Source of the DNA: Chamaelirium japonicum
Lineage: Eukaryota > Streptophyta > Magnoliopsida > Liliales > Melanthiaceae
Length of the DNA stretch: 64,000 nucleotides
NCBI GenBank assembly: GCA_947650365.1
Contig: OX393551.1
Coordinates: 91,424,697 to 91,488,696, forward strand
Reading direction: 5' to 3'
Shown: positions 13,075 through 26,597 of the stretch, one piece after another
Layout of the letters: each line of letters starts with the position of its first letter
Position numbering within the stretch: the stretch's first letter is position 1
Translations under genes and position numbers: made by a program
The notes under the pieces: model-generated
What the model saw: only the letters and a program-made list of their open reading frames with translations
Databases searched by the model: none
What the model was told of the DNA's origin: nothing

Positions 13075-13407
13075 TGCACGAATGTATCCATTCTAATTCA
13101 TTCGTACGATCCATTCTAATTCATTCGTACAATCCATTCTAATTCATTCGCACGATCCATTCGCATTCACTCAAACGATCCATTCTAATTCATTCATCTG
13201 ATCCATTCTAATTCATTCGCACGAATGTATCCATTCTAATTCATTCGTACGATCCATTCTAATTCATTTGTATGAATGTATCCACTCTAATTCATTCATA
13301 CGATCCATTCTAATTCATTCGCACGAATGTATCCATTCCAATTCATTCGTACGATCCATTCAAATTCATTCATACAATCCATTCTAATTCATTCGCACGA
13401 ATGTATC
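13075..13407 (+). repeat. + block, 0.33 kb, truncated by duplication breakpoint
   Basis: It begins like 2848 and 17808 but is cut at about 13363, where it switches to the sequence that ends the block at 8651 (GAATGTATCAATGG). Confidence 0.9.
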
Positions 13408-14769
13408 AATGGATCGTACGAATGAATTAGAATGGATTGAATTAGAATGAATCGTACGAATGAATTAGAATGGATCGTGCGAATGAATTAGAATGGATTG
13501 TACGAATGAATTAGAATGGATCGTACGAATGAATTAGAATGGATCGTGCGAATGAATTTTAATGGATCGTACGAATGAATTAGAAAGGATACATTCGAAT
13601 TCATTCGTACGATCCATTCTAATTCATTCGCACAATCTATTCTAATTCATTCGTACGATCCATTCTAATTAGAATGGATACATTCATGCGAATGAATTAG
13701 AATGGATCGTATGAATGAATTAGAATCGATCGTACGAATAAATTAGAATGGATCATGCGAATGAATTAGAATGGATCGTGCGAATAAATTAGAATGGATC
13801 GTATGAATGAATTAGAATGGATCGTATGAATGAAATAGAATGGATCGTACGAATGAATTAGAATGGATCTTGCGAATGAATTAGAATGGATCGTACGAAT
13901 GAGTAAGAATGGATCGTAGAATGAAATAGAATGGATCGTATGAATGAATTTGAATGGATCGTGCGAATGAATTAGAATGGATCGTACGAATGAATTTGAA
14001 TGGATACATTCGTGCGAATGAATTAGAATGGATCATACAAAGGAATTAGACTGGATCGTACGAATGAATTAGAATGGATCGTACGAATGAATTAGAATGG
14101 ATCGTACGAATGAATTAGAATGGATACATTCGTGCGAATGAATTAGAATGGATCATACGAATAAATTAGAGTTGATATATTCGTGTGAATGAATTAAAAT
14201 GGATAATACGAATGAGTAAGAATGGATCGTAGAATTAGAATGGATCGTATGAATGAATTAGAATGGATACATACGAATGAATTAGAATGGATCGTATGAA
14301 TGAATTAGAATGGATCGTGCGAATGAATTAGAATGAATCGTACGAATGAATTAGAATGGATCGTACGAATGAATTAGAATGGATCGTATGAATGAATTAG
14401 AATGGATCGTACGAATGAATTAGAATAGATCGTACAAATGAATTAGAATGGATCGTACGAAGGAATTAGAATGGATCGTACGAAGGAATTAGAATGGATA
14501 GTATGAATGAAGTAGAATGGATCATGCGAATGAATTAGAATGGATCGTACGAATGAGTAAGAATGGATCGTACGAATGAATTAGAATGGATCGTACGAAT
14601 GAAATAGAATGGATACATTCATGCGAATGAATTAGAATGGATCATATGAATGAATTAGAATGGATCATTTGAGTGAATGCGAATGGATCGTGCGAATGAA
14701 TTAGAATGGATTGTACGAATGAATTAGAATGGATCGTACGAATGAATTAGAATGGATACATTCGTGCGA
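13408..14769. repeat. 2.1-kb compound unit, 5'-truncated copy
   Basis: Blocks - 13408-13596, + 13597-13668, - 13669-14769 reproduce 8652-10012 at an exact offset of 4756 bp. The first three blocks of the full unit are missing because the duplication began inside it. Confidence 0.92.
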
Positions 14770-16696
14770 ATCCATTCTATTTCATTCGTACAATCCATTC
14801 TAATTCATTCGGACGATCCATTCTAATTCATTCTTACGATCCATTCTAATTCATTCATACGATCCATTCTAATTCATTCGTACGATTCATTCTAATTCAT
14901 TCGCACAATCTATTCTAATTCATTCGTACGATCCATTCTAATTCATTCGCACGATCTATTCTAATTCATTCATACGATCCATTCTAATTCATTAATACGA
15001 TCCAATCTAATTCATTCATACGATCCATTCTAATTCATTCGTACGATCCATTCTAATTCATTCGCACGATCCATTCTAATTCATTCGTACGAATGTATCC
15101 ATTCTAATTCATTCGTACGATCCATTCTAATTCATTCGTACGATCCATTCTAATTCATTCGTACGATCCATTCTAATTCCTTCGTATGATCCATTTCAAT
15201 TTATTCGCACAATCCATTCTAATTCATTCGTATGATCCATTCTAATTCATTCGTACGATCCATTCTAATTCATTCGCACGATCCATTCTAATTCATTCGT
15301 ACGATCCATTCTAATTCATTCGTACGATCTATTCTAATTCATTCGTACGATCCATTCTAATTCATTTGTACGAATATATCCACTCTAATTCATTCATACG
15401 ATCCATTCTAATTCATTCGCACGAATGTATCCATTCCAATTCATTCGTACGATCCATTCTAATTCATTTGCACAATCTATTCTAATTCATTCGTACGATC
15501 CATTCTAATTCATTCGTACGATCCATTCTAATTCATTCGTACGATGCATTCTAATTCATTCGTACAATCCATTCTAATTCATTCGCACGATCCATTCGCA
15601 TTCACTCAAACGATCCATTCTAATTCATTCATATGATCCATTCAAATTCATTCGCATGAATGTATCTATTCTAATTCATTCGTACAATCCATTCTATTTC
15701 ATTCGTACGATCCATTCTTACTCATTCGTACGATCCATTCGTATCCATTCTAATTCATTCGTACGATCTATTCTAATTCATTCGTACGATCCATTCTAAT
15801 TCATTAATACGATCCAATCTAATTCATTCATACGATCCATTCTAATTCATTCGCACGAATGTATCCATTCTAATTCATTCACACGATCCATTCTAATTCA
15901 TTCATACGATCCATTCTATTTCATTCGTACGATCCATTCTTACTCATTCGTACGATCCATTCTAATTCATTCGTACGATCCATTCTAATTCCTTCGTATG
16001 ATCCATTCTAATTCATTCGTACGGTATGATTCATTCTAATTCATTCGTACGATTCATTCTAATTCAATCCATTCTAATTCATTCATACGATCCATTCTCA
16101 TTCATTTGTACGATCCATTCTAATTCATTCGTACGATTCATTCTAATTCAATCCATTCTAATTCATTCGTACGATCCATTCTTACTCATTCGTACGATCC
16201 ATTCTAATTCATTCGCACGAATGAATCCATTCTTACTCATTCGTACGATCCATTCTAATTCATTCGAACGAATGAATCCATTCTAATTCATTTGTATGAT
16301 CCATTCTAATTCATTTGCTTGAATGTATCCATTCTAATTCATTCGTACGATCCATTCTATCTCATTCGTACAATCCATTCTATTTCATTCGTACGATCCA
16401 TTCTAATTCATTCGCACGATCCATTCTAATTCATTCGCATGATCCATTCTAATTCATTCGTACGATCGATTCTAATTCATTCATACGATCCATTCTAATT
16501 CATTCGCACGAATGTATACATTCTAATTCATTCGTACGATCCATTCTAATTCATTCGCACAATCTATTCTAATTCATTCATACGATCCATTCTAATTTAT
16601 TCGCACGATCCATTCTAATTCATTCATACGATCCATTCTAATTCATTCATATGATCCATTCTAATTCATTCGCACGATCCATTCTTACTCATTCGT
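14770..16696 (+). repeat. + block, 1.93 kb
   Basis: Direct copy of 10013-11940. A private A-to-C change near 16098 (CTCATTC for CTAATTC) removes one stop codon and opens an 86-codon frame at 16026-16286. That frame is absent from the sister copy, which shows how such frames arise by chance. Confidence 0.95.
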
Positions 16697-17807
16697 ACGA
16701 ATGAATTAGAATGGATCGTATTAATGAATTAGAATGGATCGTGTGAATGAATTAGAATGGATCGTACGAATGAGTAAGAATGGATCGTGCGAATGAATTA
16801 GAATGGATCATATGAATGAATTAGAATGGATCGTATGAATGAATTAGAATGGATCGTGCGAATAAATTAGAATGGATCGTATGTATGAATTAGAATAGAT
16901 TGTGCGAATGAATTAGAATGGATCGTACGAATGAATTAGAATGGATACATTCATGCGAATGAATTAGAATGGATCGTATGAATGAATTAGAATCGATCGT
17001 ACGAATGAATTAGAATGGATCATGCGAATGAATTAGAATGGATCGTGCGAATGAATTAGAATGGATCGTACGAATGAAATAGAATGGATTGTACGAATGA
17101 GATAGAATGGATCATACGAATGAATTATAATGGATACATTCATGCGAATGAATTAGAATGGATCATACGAATGAATTAGAATGGATTCATTCGTGCGATT
17201 GAATTAGAATGGATCGTACGAATGAGTAAGAATGGATCGTACGAATGAATTAGAATGGATTGAATTAGAATGAATCGTACGAATGAATTAGAATGGATCG
17301 TACGAATGAATTAGAATGGATCGTACGAATGAATTAGAATGGATTGAATTAGAATGAATTGTACGAAAGAATTAGAATGAATCATACCGTACGAATGAAT
17401 TAGAATGGATCATACGAAGGAATTAGAATGGTTCGTACGAATGAATTAGAATGGATCGTACGAATGAATTAGAATGGATCGTACGAAGGAATTAGAATGG
17501 ATAGTACGAATGAATTAGAATGGATACCTTCGTGCAAATGAATTTGAATGGATCGTACGAATGAGTAAGAATGGATCGTACGAATGAAATAGAATGGATC
17601 GTATGAATGAATTAGAATGGATCGTGCGAATGAATTAGAATGGATCGTACGAATGAATTAGAATAGATTGTGCGAATGAATTAGAATGGATCGTACGAAT
17701 GAATTAGAATGGATCGTACGAATGAATTAGAATGGATCGTATGAATGAATTTGAATGGATCGTGCGAATGAATTAGAATGGATCGTACAAATGAAATAGA
17801 ATGGATT
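16697..17807 (-). repeat. - block, 1.11 kb
   Basis: Homologous to 11941-13074 and one monomer shorter (see 17480-17510). CATACCGTAC landmark at 17383-17392. Confidence 0.95.
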
Positions 17808-19230
17808 CGCACGAATGTATCCATTCTAATTCATTCGTACGATCCATTCTAATTCATTCGTACAATCCATTCTAATTCATTCGCACGATCCATTCGCATT
17901 CACTCAAACGATCCATTCTAATTCATTCATCTGATCCATTCTAATTCATTCCCACGAATGTATCCATTCTAATTCATTCGTACGATCCATTCTAATTCAT
18001 TTGTATGAATGTATCCACTCTAATTCATTCATACGATCCATTCTAATTCATTCGCACGAATGTATCCATTCCAATTCATTCGTACGATCCATTCTAATTC
18101 ATTCACACAATCTATTCTAATTCATTCGTACGATCAATTCTAATTCATTAGCATGATCCATTCTAATTCATTCGTACGATCTATTCTATTTCATTCGTAT
18201 AATCCATTCTTACTCAATCGTATGATCCATTCTAATCCATTCGCACAATCTATTCTAATTCATTCGTACGATCCATTCTATTTCATTCGTATGATCCATT
18301 CTAATTCATACGATCCATTCTATTTCATTCATACGATCCATTTTAATTCATTCGCACGTTCCATTCTAATTCATTCATACGATCCATTCTAATTCATTCG
18401 TACGATCCATTCTAATTTCTTCGTATGATCTATTCTAATTCCTTCGTACGATCCATTCTAATTCCTTCGTACGATCCATTCAAATTCATTCGCACGAATC
18501 TATCCATTCTAATTCATTCGTACGATCCATTCTAATTCATTCGCACGATCCATTCTAATTCATTAATACGATCCAATCTAATTCATTTATATGATCTATT
18601 CTAATTCATTCGCACGAATATATCCTTTCTAATTCATTCGTATGATCCATTCTAATTCATTCACACAATCTATTCTAATTCATTAGTACGATCCATTCTA
18701 ATTCATTCGTACGATCCATTCTAATTCATTAGCACGATCCAAATTCATTTATCCGTACGATCTATTCTATTTCATTCGTCCGATCCATTCTTATCGCACG
18801 ATCCATTCTAATTCATTCGCATGATCCATTCTCTATTCTAATTCCTTCGTACGATCCATTCTAATTCCTTCGTATCCATTCTAATTCACTCATACGATCC
18901 ATTCTAATTCATTCATACGATCCTTTCTAATTTATTCGCATGAATGTATCCATTCTAATTCATTCGTACGATCCATTCTAATTCATTCGCATGATCCATT
19001 CTAATTCATTCGCACGATCCATTCTAATTCATTCATACGATCCATTCTAATTCATTCGTACGATCCATTCTAATTCATTCGCACGATCCATTCTAATTCA
19101 TTCGCATGAATGTATCTATTCTAATTCATTCGTATGATCCATTCTAATTCATTCACACGATCCTTTCTAATTCATTCATACAATCCATTCTATTTCTTTT
19201 GCACGAATGTATCCATTCTAATTCATTCGT
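17808..19230 (+). repeat. + block, 1.42 kb, left arm
   Basis: Homologous to 2848-4247 and 38595-40017, and inverse to the right part of 19231-21254. The +/- switch is ATTCATTCGTATGAATGAAT. Confidence 0.95.
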
Positions 19231-21254
19231 ATGAATGAATTAGATTGGATCGTATTAATGAATTAGAATGGATACATTCATGCGAATGAATTAGAATGGA
19301 TTGTATGAATGAATTAGATTGGATCGTATAAATGAATTAGAATGGATCTTACGTATGAATTAGAATGGATTATATGAATGAAATAGAATGGATCATACGA
19401 ATGAAATAGAATGGATCGTACGAAGGAATGAGAATGGATCGTATGAATGAATTAGAGTGGATACATTCGTGCGAATGAATTCGAATAGATCGTGCGAATG
19501 AATTAGAATGGATTGTACGAATGAATTAGAATGGATCGTACGAATGAAATAGAATGGATCGTACGAATGAATTAGAATGGATACATTCGTGGAAAAGAAA
19601 TAGAATGGATTGTATGAATGAATTAGAATGGATCGTGTGAATGAATTAGAATGGATCATACGAATGAATTAGAATGGATACATTCGTGCGAATGAATTAG
19701 AATGGATCGTGCGAATGAATTACAATGGATCGTACGAATGAATTAGAATGGATCGTATGAATGAATTAGAATGGATCGTGCGAATGAATTAGAATGGATC
19801 GTGCGAATGAATTAGAATGGATCGTACGAATGAATTAGAATGGATCGTATGAATGAATTAGATTGGATCATATTAATTAATTAGAATGGATCGTACGAAT
19901 GAATTAGAATAGATCGTACGAATGAATTAGAATGGATACGAATGGATCGTACGAATGAGTAAGAATGGATCGTACGAATGAAATAGAATGGATTGTACGA
20001 ATGAATTAGAACGGATACATTCGTGTGAATGAATTATGATGGATCGTATGAATGAATTAGAATAGATTGTGCGAATGAATTAGAATGGATCGTACGAATG
20101 AATTAGAATGGATACATTCATGCGAATGAATTACAATGGATTGTATGAATGAATTAGAATGGATCGTATGAGTGAATTAGAATGGATACGAAGGAATTAG
20201 AATGGATCGTACGAAGGAATTAGAATGGAGAATGGATCGTGCGAATGAATTAGAATGGATCGTGCGATAAGAATGGATCGGACGAATGAAATAGAATAGA
20301 TCGTACGGATAAATGAATTTGGATCGTGCTAATGAATTAGAATGGATCGTACGAATGAATTAGAATGGATCGTACTAATGAATTAGAATAGATTGTGTGA
20401 ATGAATTAGAATGGATCGTACGAATGAATTAGAAAGGATATATTCGTGCGAATGAATTAGAATAGATCGTATGAATGAATTAGATTGGATCGTATTAATG
20501 AATTAGAATGGATCGTGCGAATGAATTAGAATGGATCGTACGAATGAATTAGAATGGATAGATTCGTGTGAATGAATTTGAATGGATCGTACGAAGATAT
20601 TAGAATGGATCGTACGAAGGAATTGGAATAGATCATACGAAGAAATTAGAATGGATCGTACGAATGAATTAGAATGGATCGTATGAATGAATTAGAATGG
20701 ATCGTGCGAATGAATTAAAATGGATCGTATGAATGAAATAGAATGGATCGTATGAATTAGAATGGATCATACGAATGAAATAGAATGGATCGTACGAATG
20801 AATTAGAATAGATTGTGCGAATGGATTAGAATGGATCATACGATTGAGTAAGAATGGATTGTACGAATGAAATAGAATAGATCGTACGATTGAATTAGAA
20901 TGGATCATGCTAATGAATTAGAATTGATCGTACGAATGAATTAGAATAGATTGTGCGAATGAATTAGAATGGATCGTACGAATGAATTGGAATGGATACA
21001 TTCGTGCGAATGAATTAGAATGGATCGTATGAATGAATTAGAGTGGATACATTCGTACAAATGAATTAGAATGGATCGTACGAATGAATTAGAATGGATA
21101 CATTCGTGCGAATGAATTAGAATGGATCATATGAATGAATTAGAATGGATCGTTTGAGTGAATGCGAATGGATCGTGCGAATGAATTAGAATGGATTGTA
21201 CGAATGAATTAGAATGGATCGTACGAATGAATTAGATTGGATACATTCGTGCGA
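19231..21254 (-). repeat. - block, 2.02 kb, right arm plus spacer
   Basis: Homologous to 4248-6268. The inverted pair of 79-codon frames (18153 on +, first codon at 20908 on -) gives a symmetry centre near 19530 and a separation of 2755 bp. This is 23 bp more than the same pair in the first copy (2732 bp). Confidence 0.95.
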
Positions 21255-21745
21255 ATCCATTCTATTTCATTCGTACGATCCATTCTAATTCATTCGCACG
21301 ATCCATTCTAATTCATTCATACGATCCATTCTAATTCATTCGTACGATCCATTCTTACTCATTCGTACGATCCATTCTAATTCATTCGCACGATCCATTC
21401 TAATTCATTCATACGATCCATTCTAATTCATTCGCACGATCCATTCTTACTCATTCGTACGATCCATTCTAATTCATTCGCATGATCCATTCTAATTCAT
21501 TAATACGATCCATTCTAATTCATTCGCACGATCCATTCTAATTCATTCACACTCATACGATCCATTCTAATTCATTCGCACGAATGTATCCTTTCTAATT
21601 CATTCGTACGATCCATTCTAATTCATTCGCACAATCTATTCAAATTCATTCGAACGATCCATTCTAAGTCATTCGTACGATCCACTCTAATTCATTCGCA
21701 CAATCCATTCTAATTCATTAGCACGATCCATTCTAATTCCTTCGT
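21255..21745 (+). repeat. + block, 0.49 kb
   Basis: Homologous to 6269-6740, with about one additional monomer. It is part of the asymmetric centre of the outer palindrome. Confidence 0.93.
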
Positions 21746-23079
21746 ATGAATGAATTAGAATGGATCGTACAAATGAATTAGAATGGATCGTACGAATGAA
21801 TTAGAATGGATCGTTCGAATGAATTAGAATAGATTGTGCGAATGAATTAGAATGGATCGTACGAATGAATTAGAAAGGATATATTCGTGCGAATGAATTA
21901 GAATGGATCGTATGAGTGTGAATGAATTAGAATATATTCGTGCGAATGAATTAGAATGGATCGTATGAGTGTGAATGAATTAGAATGGATCGTGCGAATG
22001 AATTAGAATGGATCGTGCGAATGAATTAGAATGGATCGTACGAATGAGTAAGAATGGATCATGCGAATGAATTAGAATGGATCATATGAATGAATTAGAA
22101 TGGATCTAATGAATGAATTAGAATGGATCGTGCGAATAAATTAGAATGGATCGTATGAATGAATTAGAATAGATTGTGCGAATGAATTATAATGGATCGT
22201 ATGAATAAATTAGAATGGATACATTCGTGCGAATGAATTAGAATGGATTGTATGAATGAATTAGAATCGATCGTACGAATGAATTAGAATGGATCATGCG
22301 AATGAATTAGAATGGATCGTGCGAATGAATTACAATGGATCGTACGAATGAAATAGAATGGATTGTACGAATGAGATAGAATGGATCGTACGAATGAATT
22401 AGAATGGATACATTCATGCGAATGAATTAGAATGGATCATACAAATGAATTAGAATGGATTCATTCGTGCGAATGAATTAGAATGGATCGTACGAATGAG
22501 AAAGAATGGATCGTACGAATGAATTAGAATGGATTGAATTAGAATGAATCATACGAATGAATTAGAATGGATCGTACGAATGAATTAGAATGGATCGTAC
22601 GAATGAATTAGAATGGATTGAATTAGAATAAATCGTACGAATGAATTAGAATGAATCATACCGTACGAATGAATTAGAATGGATCATACGAAGGAATTAG
22701 AATGGATCGTACGAATGAATTAGAATGGATCGTACGAAGGAATTAGAATGGATCGTACGAAGGAATTAGAATGGATCGTACGAAGGAATTAGAATGGATA
22801 CCTTCGTGCAAATGAATAAGAATGGATCGTACGAATGAGTAAGAATGGATCGTACGAATGAAATAGAATGGATCGTATGAATGAATTAGAATGGATCGTG
22901 CGAATGAATTAGAATGGATCGTACGAATGAATTAGAATAGATTGTGCGAATGAATTAGAATGGATCGTACGAATGAATTAGAATGGATCGTACGAATGAA
23001 TTAGAATGAATCGTATGAATGAATTAGAATGGATCGTGCGAATGAATTAGAATGGATCGTACGAATGAAATAGAATGGA
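21746..23079 (-). repeat. - block, 1.33 kb
   Basis: The left part matches 6741 onward. The right part matches the 1691-2847 family, including GAATCATACCGTACG near 22654 and the GAAGGAATTAG run near 22740-22790. It ends in GGATTCGCACGAATGTATCC. Confidence 0.92.
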
Positions 23080-25104
23080 TTCGCACGAATGTATCCATTC
23101 TAATTCATTCGTACGATCCATTCTAATTCATTCGTACAATCCATTCTAATTCACTCGCACGATCCATTCGCATTCACTCAAACGATCCATTCTAATTCAT
23201 TCATATGATCCATTCTAATTCATTCGCACGAATGTATCCATTCTAATTCATTCGTATGATCCATTCTAATTCATTTGTACGAATGTATCCACTCTAATTC
23301 ATTCATACGATCCATTCTAATTCATTCGCACGAATGTATCCATTCCAATTCATTCGTACGATCCATTCTAATTCATTCGCACAATCTATTCTAATTCATT
23401 CGTACGATCAATTCTAATTCATTAGCATGATCCATTCTAATTCATTCGTACGATCTATTCTATTTCATTCGTACAATCCATTCTTACTCAATCGTATGAT
23501 CCATTCTAATCCATTCGCACAATCTATTCTAATTCATTCGTACGATCCATTCTATTTCATTCGTATGATCCATTCTAATTCATACGATCCATTCTATTTC
23601 ATTCATACGATCCATTTTAATTCATTCGCACGATCCATTCTAATTCATTCGTACGATCCATTCTAATTCATTCGTACGATCCATTCTAATTTCTTCGTAT
23701 GATCTATTCTAATTCCTTCGTACGATCCATTCTAATTCCTTCGTACGATCCATTCAAATTCATTCGCACGAATCTATCCATTCTAATTCATTCGTACGAT
23801 CCATTCTAATTCATTCGCACGATCCATTTTAATTCATTAATACGATCCAATCTAATTCATTCATTTGATCTATTCAAATTCATTCGCACGAATATATCCT
23901 TTCTAATTCATTCGTACGATCCATTCTAATTCATTCACACAATCTATTCTAATTCATTAGTACGATCCATTCTAATTCATTCGTACGATCCATTCTAATT
24001 CATTAGCACGATCCAAATTCATTTATCCGTACGATCTATTCTATTTCATTCGTCCGATCCATTCTTATCGCACGATCCATTCTAATTCATTCGCACGATC
24101 CATTCTCCATTCTAATTCCTTCGTACGATCCATTCTAATTCCTTCGTATCCATTTTAATTCACTCATACGATCCATTCTAATTCATTCATACGATCCATT
24201 CTAATTCATTCGCATGAATGTATCCATTCTAATTCATTCGTACGATCCATTCTAATTCATTCGCATAATCTATTCTAATTCATTCATATGACCCATCATA
24301 ATTCATTCGCACAAATGTATCTATTCTAATTCATTCATACAATCCATTCTATTTCATTCGTACGATCCATTCTTACTCATTCGTACGATCTATTCGTATC
24401 CATTCTAATTCATTCGTACGATCTATTCTAATTCATTCGTACGATCCATTCTAATTCATTAATACGATCCAATCTAATTCATTCATACAATCCATTCTAA
24501 TTCATTCGTACGATCCATTCTAATTCATTCGCACGATCCATTCTAATTCATTCGCACGATCCATTCTAATTCATTCATACGATCCATTCTAATTCATTCG
24601 TACGATCCATTCTAATTCATTCGCACGATCCATTCTAATTCATTCGCATGAATGTATCCATTCTAATTCATTCGTATGATCCATTCTAATTCATTCACCC
24701 GATCCATTCTAATTCATTCGTACAATCCATTCTATTTCTTTTGCATGAATGTATCCATTCTAATTCATTCGTACGATCCATTCTATTTCATTCGTACGAT
24801 CCATTCTAATTCATTTGTACAATCCATTCTAATTCATTCGCACGATCTATTCGAATTCATTCGCACGAATGTATCCACTCTAATTCAGTCATACGATCCA
24901 TTCTAATTCTTTCGTACGATCCATTCTATTTCATTCGTATGATCCATTCTATTTCATTCATATAATCCATTCTAATTCATACATAAGATCCATTCTAATT
25001 CATTTATACGATCCAATCTAATTCATTCATACAATCCATTCTAATTTATTCGCACGAATGTATCCATTCTAATTCATTAATACGATCCAATCTAATTCAT
25101 TCAT
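23080..25104 (+). repeat. + block, 2.02 kb, reversed copy of the 2.02-kb - blocks
   Basis: The 79-codon frame at 23427 and the 76-codon frame at 24676 are 1249 bp apart. In the - block 4248-6268 the corresponding first codons, 5925 and 4676, are also 1249 bp apart. Length and order therefore match in reverse. Confidence 0.93.
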
Positions 25105-26597
25105 ACGAATGAATTAGAATGGATACATTCGTGCAAAAGAAATAGAATGGATTGTATGAATGAATTAGAATGGATCGTGTGAATGAATTAGAATAGATCA
25201 TACGAATGAATTAGAATGGATACATTCGTGCGAATGAATTAGAATGGATCGTGCGAATGAATTAGAATGGATCGTATGAATGAATTAGAATGGATCGTAT
25301 GAATAAATTAGAATGGATCGTGCGAATGAATTAGAATGGATCGTGCGAATGAATTAGAATGGATCATACGAATGAATTAGAATGGATACATTCATGCGAA
25401 TGAATTAGAATGGATCGTATGAATGAATTAGAATGGATCGTATGAGTGAATTAGAATGGATACGAAGGAATTAGAATGGATCGTACGAAGGAATTAGAAT
25501 GGAGAATGGATCGTGCGAATGAATTAGAATGGATCGTGCGATAAGAATGGATCGGACGAATGAAATAGAATAGATCGTACGGATAAATGAATTTGGATTG
25601 TGCTAATGAATTAGAATGGATCGTACGAATGAATTAGAATGGATCGTACTAATGAATTAGAATAGATTGTGTGAATGAATTAGAATGGATCGTACGAATG
25701 AATTAGAATGGATCGTACTAATGAATTAGAATAGATTGTGTGAATGAATTAGAATGGATCGTACGAATGAATTAGAAAGGATATATTCGTGCGAATGAAT
25801 TAGAATAGATCGTATGAATGAATTAGATTGGATCGTAATAATGAATTAGAATAGATCGTGCGAATGAATTAGAATGGATCGTACGAATGAATTAGAATGG
25901 ATAGATTCGTGCGAATGAATTTGAATGGATCGTACGAAGGAATTAGAATGGATTGTACGAAGGAATTAGAATAGATCATACGAAGAAATTAGAATGGATC
26001 GTACGAATGAATTAGAATGGATCGTATGAATGAATTAGAATGGATCGTGCGAATGAATTAAAATGGATCGTATGAATGAAATAGAATGGATCGTATGAAT
26101 TAGAATGGATCATACGAATGAAATAGAATGGATCGTACGAATTAATTAGAATAGATTGTGCGAATGGATTAGAATGGATCATACGATTGAGTAAGAATGG
26201 ATTGTACGAATGAAATAGAATAGATCGTACGAATGAATTAGAATGGATCATGCTAATGAATTAGAATTGATCGTACGAATGAATTAGAATAGATTGTGCG
26301 AATGAATTAGAATGGATCGTACGAATGAATTGGAATGGATACATTCGTGCGAATGAATTAGAATGGATCGTATGAATGAATTAGAGTGGATACATTCGTA
26401 CAAATGAATTAGAATGGATCGTACGAATGAATTAGAATGGATACATTCGTGCGAATGAATTAGAATGGATCATATGAATGAATTAGAATGGATCGTTTGA
26501 GTGAATGCGAATGGATCGTGTGAATGAATTAGAATGGATTGTACGAATGAATTAGAATGGATCGTACGAATGAATTAGAATGGATACATTCGTGCGA
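25105..26597 (-). repeat. - block, 1.49 kb, reversed copy of the 1.4-kb + arms
   Basis: Pairs with 23080-25104 around a centre near 24839. The frame separation is 2824 bp, 69 bp (three monomers) more than in the 17.8-kb copy. A local duplication of GTACTAATGAATTAG units at about 25648 and 25717 accounts for the three additional monomers. Confidence 0.92.

Larger units (their letters stand above)
8607..13362. repeat. 4.76-kb tandem duplication, first copy
   Basis: Landmarks in this interval recur 4756 bp to the right: the switches at 8651, 8912 and 11940 match 13407, 13668 and 16696, and GGATAA at 9445 matches 14201. At about 13363 the sequence jumps back to that found at about 8607. Boundaries are approximate to about one monomer. 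Confidence 0.92.
13363..18095. repeat. 4.76-kb tandem duplication, second copy
   Basis: Direct repeat of 8607-13362. The only length change found is one 23-bp monomer missing near 17490, in the run of GAAGGAATTAG units. Beyond about 18095 the sequence continues into the inverted repeat, as in the copy at 38.9 kb. The first copy instead restarts, so the duplication endpoint is visible. Confidence 0.9.
17808..26597. repeat. 8.8-kb outer palindrome of two inverted repeats
   Basis: 17808-21254 is arranged + 1.42 kb then - 2.02 kb. 23080-26597 is arranged + 2.02 kb then - 1.49 kb, which is the reverse complement of the first. The paired frames 18153/26251 and 20908/23427 give centres at 22202 and 22167. 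The landmarks at 17383-17392 and 26938-26947 give 22165, so symmetry extends beyond the stated ends. Each arm is itself an inverted repeat. Confidence 0.85.

Noticed and set aside
16026-16286. 86-codon reading frame
   Set aside because: Opened by one private base change near 16098. The sister copy 4.76 kb to the left lacks it. No domain, signal or non-satellite sequence is present.
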